Below are positions 54,639-64,000 of a DNA stretch of 64,000 bases, in pieces. Origin of the DNA: Turnera subulata (taxonomy: Eukaryota > Streptophyta > Magnoliopsida > Malpighiales > Passifloraceae); NCBI GenBank assembly GCA_028386065.3, contig JAKUCV010005648.1, positions 64,345 to 128,344 of the forward strand, in the 5' to 3' direction. Positions within the stretch are counted from its first letter, which is position 1; every line of letters begins with the position of its first letter. The notes beneath the pieces are model-generated. The model saw only the letters and a program-made list of their open reading frames with translations, was not told the DNA's origin and ran no database searches. A program made the translations under genes and the position numbers.

Positions 54639-57090
54639 ATCTTGATATAAACATCCTTACAATTTTCATCTTTGTCACATTTGGTTGATGTACTGATAGG
54701 TATGGGACTTCATTTGGTTGCATCCACACCAAATCTCTTTAGTAGCTCTCGAATGTACTTTGCTTGGTTTATGAAGATGCCACCTTCAAGTTGTTTCACT
54801 TAAAATTCCAGAAAGTATGTGAGTTCACCTATCGTACTCATCTCAAATTCACTGTGCATAAGTTTCTCAAATTCCTTACAAAGAGAATCATTAGTAGCTC
54901 CAAACAAGATATCATCAACATATATTTGTACAATGATCACATTATTTTTGTATGTTTTAACAAACAATTTTGAATCAGCTTTTCCTCTCCTAAAGCCTTT
55001 GGTCACAAGATAAGTGCTCAATCTATCATACCATGCCTTAGGAGCTTGTTTCAGTCCATATAATACCTTTTTAAAGTTTGTACACATGATCAGGATGTTC
55101 ACAACACTCAAAATCGGATGGTTGCTTAACATAAACTTCTTCCATAATGAAACCATTTAAAAATGCACTCGTAACATCTATTTGATATAGTTTAAATGAT
55201 CTATATGATGCAAAAGCAAGTAACATACGAATGGATTCTAGTCTAGCAACAGGAGCAAAAGTCTCATCATAATCTATACCTTTTTCTTGGTTATAACCTT
55301 GAGCAACTAACATTGCTTTATTTCTCGCCACAATTCTAAATTCATCAAGCTTATTTCTGAAAACCCATTTTATGTCAACCACAGGATATTCTGGAGGTCT
55401 TGGTACGAGCTCCCAAACGTCACTTCTTTTGAACTAGTTCAGTTCTTCTTGCATTGCATTCACCCAACTCTCATCTTGGATGGCATCATGTGCATTTTTT
55501 GGTTCAACTTGAGACAAGAATGCAAGATGTGTGTTCATATTTTGCCTGGAAGACCTTGTAGTCACTCTCCAGGAAATGTCACCAAGAATAGCATCAGTTG
55601 ATAGTCCTCTAGATGCGCTAACTTTTCCAGGAATTTGTTGTGAAGTTGATGCATGTCCAGTGATATTTGGTTTTTCTCCAACCAGATCTGGCAGATTGTC
55701 ATTTTGTTATTGTGATGTATCTTGTGGAACCAAGACAGGTAATTCCTCATTCTTTTCATCAGATGAGAGATCAACATTTACAACCTGTGGTTGAGCTTTA
55801 GGAATAATATCTGCATATTCATCATTACTAAAATCACAACGATCAACTTCATGAAAAATGACATGTATGGTTTCTTCAACAACCGTAGTGTTCTTATTAT
55901 AGGCTCGATATGCTTTACTGGTTGTGGAGTAACCAAGAAATATTCCATCATCAGATTTGGCATCAAATTTATCAAGATTATCTTTGGTATTCAGAATATA
56001 GCATTTAGATCTAAAAAACAAAAAATAAGCAATATTTGGTTTCTTATCATACCATATCTCATAGGGTGTCTTTTCAATCAAAGGACGCATATATACTCTA
56101 TTTAAAATGTAGCATGTTGTGTTCACACCCTCTGCCCAGAATTGTGCAGGTAACCTATGCTCATTAAGCATAGTTCTAGCCATTTCTTGCAAGGTTCGAT
56201 TCTTTCTTTCAACAACCCCATTTTGTTGAAGTGTTTTAGAAGTCGAATAAGTGTGGACTATGCCACTCTACTCACAGAAGTGATTGAAGACAAGATTATC
56301 AAATTCTCCTCCATGATCACTTCTTATTTTTGAAATCTTATAATCTTTTTCATTTTGTAGACGCCTAACAAGAGTTCCAAATTCATAGCATGCATGATCC
56401 TTTTGAGCAAGAAATATGACCCAAGTATATCTAAAGTAATCATCAACAATAACAAACACATATCTCTTACCACCTAAACTAGTTGTCCTCATAGGACCAA
56501 ATAAATCAATATGAAGCAATTCAAGCGGCCTAGAAGTAGAGATATCATACTTGGGTTTAAATGAACTTTTAACCTATTTTCCAAGTTGACATGCTCGGCA
56601 TGTTGCATCTTTTTGATATTTCATTGTAGGCAGCCCTTTTACCAATATTTTAGTTTATAATCTAGAGATTAGGTCCAGGTTGGCATGTCCAAGCCTTCGA
56701 TGTCACAAAGTTGGTGTCTCTGTTCTTGCACTTAAACACTTAAGCTCATGGTTAGTTCCATTATTAAAAGATATAGAGTAAATATTACCTTTTCTGGTAC
56801 TAGTAAAAACCACATCTTTATCAACCGAACTAAGAAAATATTTAGATGCTTCAAATGTGACTTTATAACCCTTGTCACACAATTGACTCACACTCAACAG
56901 ATTATACATAAGATTGTCAACAAGTAACACATGTTCAATGGAAGAGTTAGAATCAACATTACCAAACTTGTCCCCAAAAGTTATCTTTCCTCGGTTTTTC
57001 TTACTTAGGGATGAGAATTTGGATATTTCACCAGTCATATGCTTTGAACATCCACTATCTAAATCCATTCATCTCCTATCACCTGCAGAA
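54639..57090 (-). pseudogene. Sirevirus B pol, upstream part: protease, integrase, most of reverse transcriptase
   Basis: Protease LDSGCSKHMTG at about 57065-57030; HRRLGHAN...CRAC zinc domain (56700-56590); integrase core with DLFGPM, SDHGGEFDN and VVERKNRT (56515-56180); linker to 55707; RT from about 55480 with DVTSAFLNG; YVDD at 54922-54911. The RT is cut at 54638 by element C and continues at 43317. Stops occur at 56703, about 56650, 56268, 55707, about 55435 and about 54797, with a frame change near 55071. Inactive. Confidence 0.9.
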
Positions 57091-57094
57091 ACAA

Positions 57095-58611
57095 CTAAGT
57101 TTTAGGTACCCAAACCAATTTGGGTCCTTTTGGGTTAGAATTGGTTCCTTTCGGAACCCACACATATTTAACATGTTCATCTCTCTTTCTGAGCATGCAA
57201 TTTCTAATACCATGCCCATGCCTTCCACAGTAATAACATGTAATGTTAGGTACATGATAATGACTATACATGCTTTTCCTAGAATCATATCCATATGCAA
57301 TTCTTCTGAATTGGCGTGGTTGCTTTCTATAATCTGGTTTGTCAGGAGCCATATCCTGTCTAAAGAACTTTCTCATTTTATTTGGCCTATCAGCAACCAG
57401 TCTTGTTCGATGTGACATGTTTGAGCTAGGGGTTGCATTTTTCACAGACTTGTGTGATTTGTTATATACCCTATGTGAAATGTCAGGTTTATATGGCACA
57501 CTAGAATCAGCCCTAACAAACTCAAGCAAATTAATTTTTTTTTGTTAAACTCTTTGTTTTTTTCTAACAACTTGCTTGTATTTAACATGCAATTCATCAA
57601 ATGATTCAAGTAATTCTTCAAGATTAAAATCAGTAGAATCAGTTATCTCAAAATCTTCATATGCCATGAAGCAAAGATTTGTCCCCTCCTCCTCATCAAA
57701 TTCGTTGGAGGAATCATAATTATTCTAAACAGCCATTGCTTTCTTTCCTTTGGTTCTTGAAAAACCAGATCTTCCCTTCTTTTGGTAGGGACATTCTAAT
57801 TTTATATGTCCTGGTCGAATGCATCCAAAGTACCAAGGGTTCCTTCTTAGGCTCGTCAGCGTTCACATCCTTAGATGTCTTCCCTTTGAGCTGCTTCTTC
57901 ATCTTAAGGTATCTTGCAAATTTTCTAGTGAGAAGAGCTACATCGAAGTCACTATCATCACCATCGATTGGCTCTTGTACCTTCAAAGCAACATCCTTTC
58001 TTTTTTGTTCAACAATTTTGTCGCCATGACAAATGAGTTTGCTAATAAGCTCATCATAAGAAAGGAGGTTTAGGTTTTGAGCTTCTTCAATGGCAGTCAC
58101 TTTAGGTTCCTACTCTTTGGGAAGTGACCTCAGAATCTTTGCAACCTTTTCTCTATGTGTCATCACCTTTCCAAGGGATGCAAGGTTGTTGCAAAGTATG
58201 GTAAAGTGAGTATCCATAACTTGTATGGTTTTTCAGGAACCATTTGAAAGAGCTCATATTCTCGTGTCAAGTGATTGAGCCTGGATTCCTTAACTTGAAT
58301 TGTGCCCTCATGAGTGATGCACAATAATCTCCATATATCATGAGTTATTTCACAAGATCTGACCCTTTGAAACTCGCTCACTCTCCACATAAGAGAGCAT
58401 TTTTAGCTTGAGCATCAAGCTTTGCTCTCCTTAATTCCTCTTCAGACCAGAGATGCATCTCTCTTTTTGGTCTGTTATAACGATTCTGAAGTATATGCCA
58501 CATCTCAATATCTTTCCCTTCAAGAAAGATCTTCATCTGAAACTTCCAATAATCAAAGTTTGCCCCATCAAAGTATGGTGCCTTGTTGATATTTGTACCC
58601 TCAAAACCCAT
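57095..58611 (-). pseudogene. Sirevirus B gag, broken
   Basis: Starts MGFEGTNINKAPYFDGANFDYW at 58611. Frame changes at about 58385 and 58105-58165 split the capsid part (58611-58378, 58390-58163, 58100-57720). Knuckle 1 near 57830-57790 has lost its Cys spacing through a frame change. The last piece, 57529-57095, is basic and carries knuckle 2 (CYYCGRHGHGIRNC) and the end WVPKT. A coiled-coil segment expected between the knuckles is largely deleted (57545-57720), so this gag is shorter than that of C. Confidence 0.88.
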
Positions 58612-58653
58612 GTTCTTTGTCTCTGGATTTTACTCCTTTGAACTGAGAACGTA

Positions 58654-58665
58654 GCTCCACTACCA
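58654..58665 (-). other. Primer binding site of B
   Basis: TGGTAGTGGAGC on the minus strand, 2 bp after the 5' LTR end at 58668. Confidence 0.8.
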
Positions 58666-58667
58666 AT

Positions 58668-59709
58668 TGTTCGCCCAAATGTGCCTAAGAGGGCGGGGAG
58701 GGGGGGTGTGAATTAAGCTTTAATCTTTTTCGGACAGAAAGATTTGGTTTCTATGATACCAAATCTTTCAAGTGCTTAGCAAGAGAGTGAGAAGAGAGAG
58801 AGTAGAAGAGAGTGAACACGGATGATTTAGAGCGGTTCCCCCTCACCAGATACTCCACTACCTAAAGGTTCCTCCCTTTAGGATTTCAAACACTCATAAT
58901 CCTTAGGTTTTTGCGGGTTCAACCTTAACCTTTATAATTACAAGCTTTTCTAGGCTAAGCTCAAACCTTTACAAGCTTTTTCACAGGCTAAGCTCTAACC
59001 TACCCTCAAATCTAATCCTAGACTTGAGTTTCTAGCAAATCTAATCCAAGATTTGCTTACAAATTGCCATTTCAATGTGTTTTACAACACACACAGAGAA
59101 ACCAAATCAGAAGCCACGATTTTTAGCACAAGTCTATACTCAGATTTTTGCACAATAGCTGGGATAATGGATCAGAGACGTATTGGACCCCTTTTATAGA
59201 ATTTGAGTATGAGGGAAAGCAGCTGCAATGGATCTTTCTACTTCTAGTTGACTTCAGTTCGTTAACTCTTCAGCTTGGTACCGTCACACTATGTCAACTC
59301 CTTGGTTGAAGAGAATTACCAAATCTGGAAAGTTTGGACCACCTTCTTGGGTTGATTAGGAGTTTGGTGGGAAAGTCTTCTGCACTTCAATAATGTCTTC
59401 CCTCTTACTTGTTCATCAGTTCAGACCGTAAGAAGTGGGTTTTTAATGCCTGGAGGACCACACGCAACTTGCACAGAAAGATTGAAAGTGACAGCTCGCA
59501 GATATGGTTACGCCAGAAACCATCAGGTGTGTTTCGAGATATGGTTTCAGCAAAAACCATAATTCCTCCTGTAAACTAAAATCAACACAAGGAAGGTTAG
59601 AAGCATACTTGTAATCTGTTAGCAATCAAAACCATTTATAACCCATGACAAAACATAGTTAATCCACTAATCAACATTATGAGGTGATTAATCTAATTTT
59701 TTGTCAACA
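58668..59709 (-). repeat. 5' LTR of B
   Basis: 1042 bp; on the minus strand starts TGTTGACAAAAAATTAG at 59709 and ends GGGCGAACA at 58668. Flanked outside by TTATT, matching the left flank of the element. Confidence 0.92.
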
Positions 59710-59714
59710 TTATT

Positions 59715-60231
59715 AACAATAAATATTATAATTAAGTTACAACTAGAAGTAAAGAAAAAAAAACTATGTTTGTAGAATGATTATAAATGAATATAAAATA
59801 TATTGAATTAAATAACATATATTTTAAAAATTGAATTTATATGTTTTTAAGGAAGAAAAAATGAATACATAATTGGCATTAACTTTTTTAAAAAATTATC
59901 TCTTATAAAAAAAATTATGTAAAAAAAATATTATTAGCATATGTGAATTATAAATTTATTATAAAAAATTTAAAGAAATTTAAATTTGAAAAAAATTGAA
60001 GCCATCAAAAATTGTATTAACATTATAAATATACCAGGGAAGAATAATTAATATTTAACTGTTTGTGCTTTCTCAATTTATTTATAAAAAATTAATTTAC
60101 TAATTTTTGGCATAATTTCATATTAATTTCTTATTAATAATAATCACTTTAAAAAAAATTCATGTTGGATGTTATTATATCATGTGCATCGCACATACAA
60201 AAGAACTAGCTCCCTTCTTAGGTTTATTTAT
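59715..60231. other. AT-rich spacer with a Helitron-like 3' end
   Basis: About 500 bp of very AT-rich, non-coding DNA similar in character to 37512-37610 on the other side of B. Near its end the hairpin ATGTGCATCGCACAT (60182-60196) is followed 9 bp later by CTAG (60206-60209), the layout of a Helitron 3' terminus. The next base is C, where Helitrons usually have T, and no 5' TC end was located. Confidence 0.4.
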
Positions 60232-63076
60232 TGAAGCGCCCCGACCCGTATTTACCGTACATGGTAAATACGTGCCAGAACTATTCTTATTACAGTAGCT
60301 AACAGTACATAAGATGCAAAATACAATACAAGGCAAATCCAAATACAGCATCTCGTCGCCCGATCCCGGAGACCATTACTATAATCAATACACTCCAATC
60401 CAACCATCAGTAGAGGAAATATGTTACAACAACAAGACATAACACAGTAACAACAGCAGCAGAGAATATCCTCAACAGCAACAACAAAATAGAAAAACAA
60501 GCAGTGGAAATCTTAGAATGAGACGCACGGAGGTATGGATCCGGGGTCTGGTGGAGAAGAAACAGCAGCTGGCCGAACCACGTACCTGTACTACGAGCAA
60601 CTCATCCTACGAGATGAAACCCCGCAGGTGAGGGGTGAGTCTGAAGTGCTCACCGACCAAGGATAAATAGTAATATGCAAGCAAACATAATACTTTCGAA
60701 GAAAATACTAGCAAAAGACAAATCAAAAATTCAACCAGATCATGACTGAGCCAAGACAAAAAACAACATAATTTCCAATTTTATCTTCAGGGCCCTGCCA
60801 CTGGACAAGCTAGGGTCGTACCTGGTTACTAACATGTTCTGGGTGCTAGATCAAACCAAGAGAGCCTAGGGATCGACATCCCAAAAATAGATCCTAGGGA
60901 TAGACATCCCAAAAATATAACAAACCGGGATAGATATCCGAAGCATAGACATGCTTATCACAAGTAACCCAGATCATAGCCACCACAAAACAGTCTCTAA
61001 CCATTGAGTCGTACCACTACTTTCCAAGTGACAGTAAAGTCGTCAACACAACTTCCAATTATCCAATTATCTCAGGTTATCCACAATCAATAAATCAACC
61101 ACAATAACAGTAACACCACATTCAAACTCAACCAACTCAGTAGTTCAATCAAGCAGATAATTATCAGAGAAACAAACACAGTATTATGTGCAACATATCA
61201 AAGGTTATCCACCCTCACCTTAGCCGATTTTCCTACTCTTGAAAGTCCTCGAAATGTCCCGGCTCTGGTTCCTCGGGATACTGCTCGTTATCAACTCCTA
61301 TATATAATTATTAACAAAAACATAGTCACACAAATGCATAATGAATATGATATGCATATGACTACAACCCCATTACCCGTACTGGTTTGATACTTCGACA
61401 TAAATATTATTATTACTTTTTAAAATTATTTGTATTTCCTTTTTCCACAAATTAATACATCGTATATATACATATTCCGGATATTATTCTTTGATAATAT
61501 CTTTTCTAGAAATATTATCTTGATTATTTATCTAACTCATATATACGGGTATCTACCATATTAGTATAGTCATATACTTATATATATCCTTTCTAAATTA
61601 AAAAGATAATTATTATTATCACTTATATTTTTTTCCAAAAATTATAGTTATCATAAAATATTCTTTTTAGAAATTAGTCAAGCATATATATATTTTCCGG
61701 TAAAATATTTACATAGTATATATCCTTAAGAGTATTTACTATAATTTAATAATCATGTTATAATTACCTTTGTTTCTTGAAAATATTAGTAAAGTAACTA
61801 CTTCATTTATTTCCACAAAATATAACCATATACTAGATATTCCTTTTTCCCAAAAAGTATCTAATCCATATTATATATATATTTATTTATTATCATATAT
61901 ATTTTTTCGAGATTTTATTTCCCTATTTTTAATTAATTAACTCGGTCTGGGCCAAGGCTCAGGTCCAAGCCCAAGTGTAACCATACCAAAACCCAGGCCC
62001 GTTAGCCCATGCCACTAACAACACAGCCCAGGCAGGCATCCGGGCCAACCCGACCCAGTGCCATGACCCGGCTGTGTGGAGCGGGTCGAGCTCGCATCCG
62101 GGTCTTCAACCCGTGCTCACCTTGCAGTAGCAGCGGCGGCTGAGCAAAGCACAAGCGGGCCGGCGACGAGGCGATGAAGACGCGGCTGAAGGGGAGGCGA
62201 GCGACGGCAGCACCGAGAGGAGGGAACGGCGTCTCGTCGGGCTTCACTCCACAGATCGGCGGATCTGCAGGTGGTTGCTGGCGACGGCGAGTTACTGGTG
62301 ACGGGTCTGACGGTGCGAAGGTGGAAACGTAAGGGGGAATCGTCGGCTGGCTACTGTCGAGCAAGGTGAGGAGGTGAAGATGGTGGCGATGACAGCGTGT
62401 GAGGGGTTCGGCCGGTGGTGTTGGCGGGTGGTTGGTGGCGGCTTGGGTGGAGAGGAGAAGAAGATGATGACGGCGATGACGGTTGGTGGAGGCGTCGGCG
62501 GCGAGAGTTGTGTTGGGTGTGTGTTTATTTTTCTTTTATTTTTCTTTCTCTTTTTCTAGTTTTAGTTTTGTGAAGAAAGGAAGAGAATGAGTTTTCTGGG
62601 CAGTGGATTTGCAGAGGAAAATTTGCAAAAGAGGGTAAGCTGGTGATGGTGTGGTACTGGAAAATTGATGAAGACACGAGAAAAGAAAAAAAAGTGCTTA
62701 TAACAGGTTACACAGAAGAAGACATGGGCGACACAGAAAAAAGGCGGCGGTAGCCTCAATTATGCACTTACTGTGCAGCATGTGAGGCGTGTCCCATCCA
62801 GACCAGAAAATAACTATAATACCCCCTTGACTTTATTTCTGGTCCGATTATTCGAGGATAAACCTGACTTTTCTCGAGATTCCTAGACCCGAAAAATACC
62901 AACTCTGGTCCGTAAAATCTGTGGAAAAATCTAGGACGTGGGGTAAGGATCGGTTTCAGAATCCGATGCATAATTTACCCTGAAATATTTACCCAAGATT
63001 AATTTCATAAGGTAAATTACTGTACAAGGCCTTTTACAATCCCGGTAAAAACATAAATTTTACCCGGGCTGTTACA
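60232..63076 (-). repeat. 3' LTR of Tekay-type element D
   Basis: On the minus strand it starts TGTAACAGCCCGGGTAAAAT at 63076 and ends GGGTCGGGGCGCTTCA at 60232 (2845 bp). Both ends match the LTRs of element A. A purine tract lies outside the start. The ORFs near 62000-62560 are GC-rich LTR sequence, not genes. The other LTR is outside the window. Confidence 0.88.
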
Positions 63077-63110
63077 GTTTACCCCCCTTAAAAGAATTTC
63101 GTCCTCGAAA
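63077..63110 (-). other. Polypurine tract of element D
   Basis: On the minus strand GAATTTCGAGGACGAAATTC leads into TTTTAAGGGGGGTAAAC and then the LTR. Same conserved block as in element A (20743-20782). Confidence 0.85.
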
Positions 63111-63141
63111 TTCTTTCCTATTCTGTGATGAGATACGGATA

Positions 63142-64000
63142 CTAGGACCGCATGTTTTCTTCAACTTCCCATGTAGACTCGTTAGCGAAATGCTTACTCC
63201 ACTTGACCTTTACTATGGGAATGGAACGGTTCCGCAACTGCCGAACTTCTCGAGTAAGAATCTGTTCCGGCACTTCTGTGTAGGTAAGGTCCTCTGCTAC
63301 CTCCACATCCACTGGGGCCACAATATGACTAGGGTCCGATCGATATCTCCTCAGCATAGAGACATGGAATACGTCATGAATACGTGATAGCTCATCAGGT
63401 AAGGACAACCTGTAAGCTAGTGGTCCAATTCTCTCCACGATCTCATAGGGTCCGATATACCTTGGGCTCAGCTTTCCTCTCTTGCCGAACCTAATCACAT
63501 CTTTCCAAGGTGCTACTCTGAGGAAAACCTTCTCACCAACATTATACTCCATCTCACGTCGGTGTTTGTCGGCGTAGCTTTTCTGCCGATCTTGAGCAGC
63601 TCTCATACATTGTCTCAACGTCTGGATCTTGTCCACTGTCTGTTGGACTAAATCCAGTCCAACGATCAGTCTCATACCTTCTTCATCCCAACACACTGGA
63701 CTTCTACACCTCCTTCCATAGAGGGCCTCCAAAGGTGGCATACCAATGCTGGAATGGTAGCCGTTGTTATACGCAAACTCTGCCAAGGGTAGATACTTAT
63801 CCCAACTCCCACTGAAGTTAAGTGCGCAAGCCCTCAACATGTCCTCCAGTGTCTGTATGGTCCTCTCAGACTGTCCATCCGTCTGGGCATGAAAAGCAGT
63901 GCTGAAGTTCAACTTGGTTCCCAAAGCTGCTTGTAAGCTTTTCCAAAAACGTGATGTGAACCTAGGATCTCTATCTGAGACTATAGACTTTGGAATCCCG
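63142..64000 (-). CDS. Tekay-type chromovirus D integrase C-terminal part (partial, runs off window)
   Basis: Open frame from the window edge to a stop at 63142. It has the second part of the integrase core (SDRDPRFTS and [16 protein letters not shown] with the catalytic Glu), then a GPY/F domain ([20 protein letters not shown] and [17 protein letters not shown]). The tail [19 protein letters not shown] corresponds to the chromodomain-like end of Tekay integrases. That end targets new copies to chromatin (family knowledge). The stop at 63142 is a TAG seven codons before a second stop, with YPYLITE-type sequence between them. It is either a premature stop near the true end or a harmless variant. 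No other break is visible, so D may be fairly young. Confidence 0.9.
   Translation of the reverse strand, partial: GIPKSIVSDRDPRFTSRFWKSLQAALGTKLNFSTAFHAQTDGQSERTIQTLEDMLRACALNFSGSWDKYLPLAEFAYNNGYHSSIGMPPLEALYGRRCRSPVCWDEEGMRLIVGLDLVQQTVDKIQTLRQCMRAAQDRQKSYADKHRREMEYNVGEKVFLRVAPWKDVIRFGKRGKLSPRYIGPYEIVERIGPLAYRLSLPDELSRIHDVFHVSMLRRYRSDPSHIVAPVDVEVAEDLTYTEVPEQILTREVRQLRNRSIPIVKVKWSKHFANESTWEVEENMRS

Larger units (their letters stand above)
37616..59709 (-). mobile_element. Sirevirus 'B' (Ty1/copia), complete, with Sirevirus C nested in it
   Basis: The LTRs are at 58668-59709 (5') and 37616-38651 (3'), with a perfect target duplication TTATT at 37611-37615 and 59710-59714. In minus-strand order: PBS, gag, protease, integrase, RT, (element C), end of RT, RNase H, an extra 3' ORF, several polypurine tracts, 3' LTR. 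Without C the element is about 10.8 kb, typical for a Sirevirus. All reading frames have stops. Confidence 0.92.

Noticed and set aside
62002..62559. 120-aa and 61-aa GC-rich ORFs
   Set aside because: Within the D LTR; no conservation expected and no domain seen.
1..64000. CRISPR arrays, bacterial defence genes, tRNA or rRNA genes, host protein-coding genes
   Set aside because: No spaced short direct repeats, no bacterial operon layout, no tRNA cloverleaf beyond weak SINE-like boxes, and every recognisable domain belongs to a mobile element or the pararetrovirus.

Overview
The window looks like heterochromatic plant (angiosperm, probably eudicot) DNA. I found no host gene, tRNA, rRNA or CRISPR. 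Nearly all of it is LTR retrotransposons, one endogenous plant pararetrovirus and small DNA transposons. The evidence is the set of plant-specific families: Sirevirus-type Ty1/copia with two zinc knuckles and a 3' ORF, Tekay/Del-type Ty3 chromoviruses, an Athila-like gag, a caulimovirid, and hAT and Mutator-like MITEs. The species cannot be told from the sequence.

Layout. 1-4530: 3' part and 3' LTR of a decayed Ty1/copia element (+). 4531-13030: an endogenous pararetrovirus (-), decayed, split by an internally deleted Athila-like Ty3 element at about 7350-11030. 13070-26454: a Sirevirus-like copia element 'E' (+) whose 5' LTR is split by a solo Tekay LTR (14208-24322, -, target duplication GTGTA), which is itself split by a young non-autonomous LTR element 'A' (16776-22286). 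E keeps gag only. About 27135-28550: another LTR 'G' with internal 178-bp tandem repeats. About 28560-36961: decayed Tekay chromovirus 'F' (+), its integrase cut by a 1.2-kb hAT element. 37049-37511: a fold-back Mutator-like MITE with a perfect 9-bp duplication. 37616-59709: Sirevirus 'B' (-, target duplication TTATT), carrying a second complete Sirevirus 'C' (43323-54633, -, target duplication TGTAC) in its reverse transcriptase. 59715-60231: AT-rich spacer with a Helitron-like hairpin. 60232-64000: 3' LTR and integrase of Tekay element 'D' (-), which runs off the window.

Most interesting is element A. Its LTRs are nearly identical and share their ends with D. It keeps the Tekay primer binding site, the first gag codons and the polypurine tract. 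The rest of gag-pol is replaced by about 2.3 kb of foreign DNA with two antisense coding units, each with its own TATA box. One encodes a basic and coiled-coil 127-residue protein; the other ends in a LINE-type endonuclease fragment. The likely mobiliser is a Tekay element such as D (inference).

The insertion order can be read from the nesting. Pararetrovirus, F, E, B and copia-1 are old and full of stops. C is younger than B. The solo LTR is younger than E. A is the youngest complete element.
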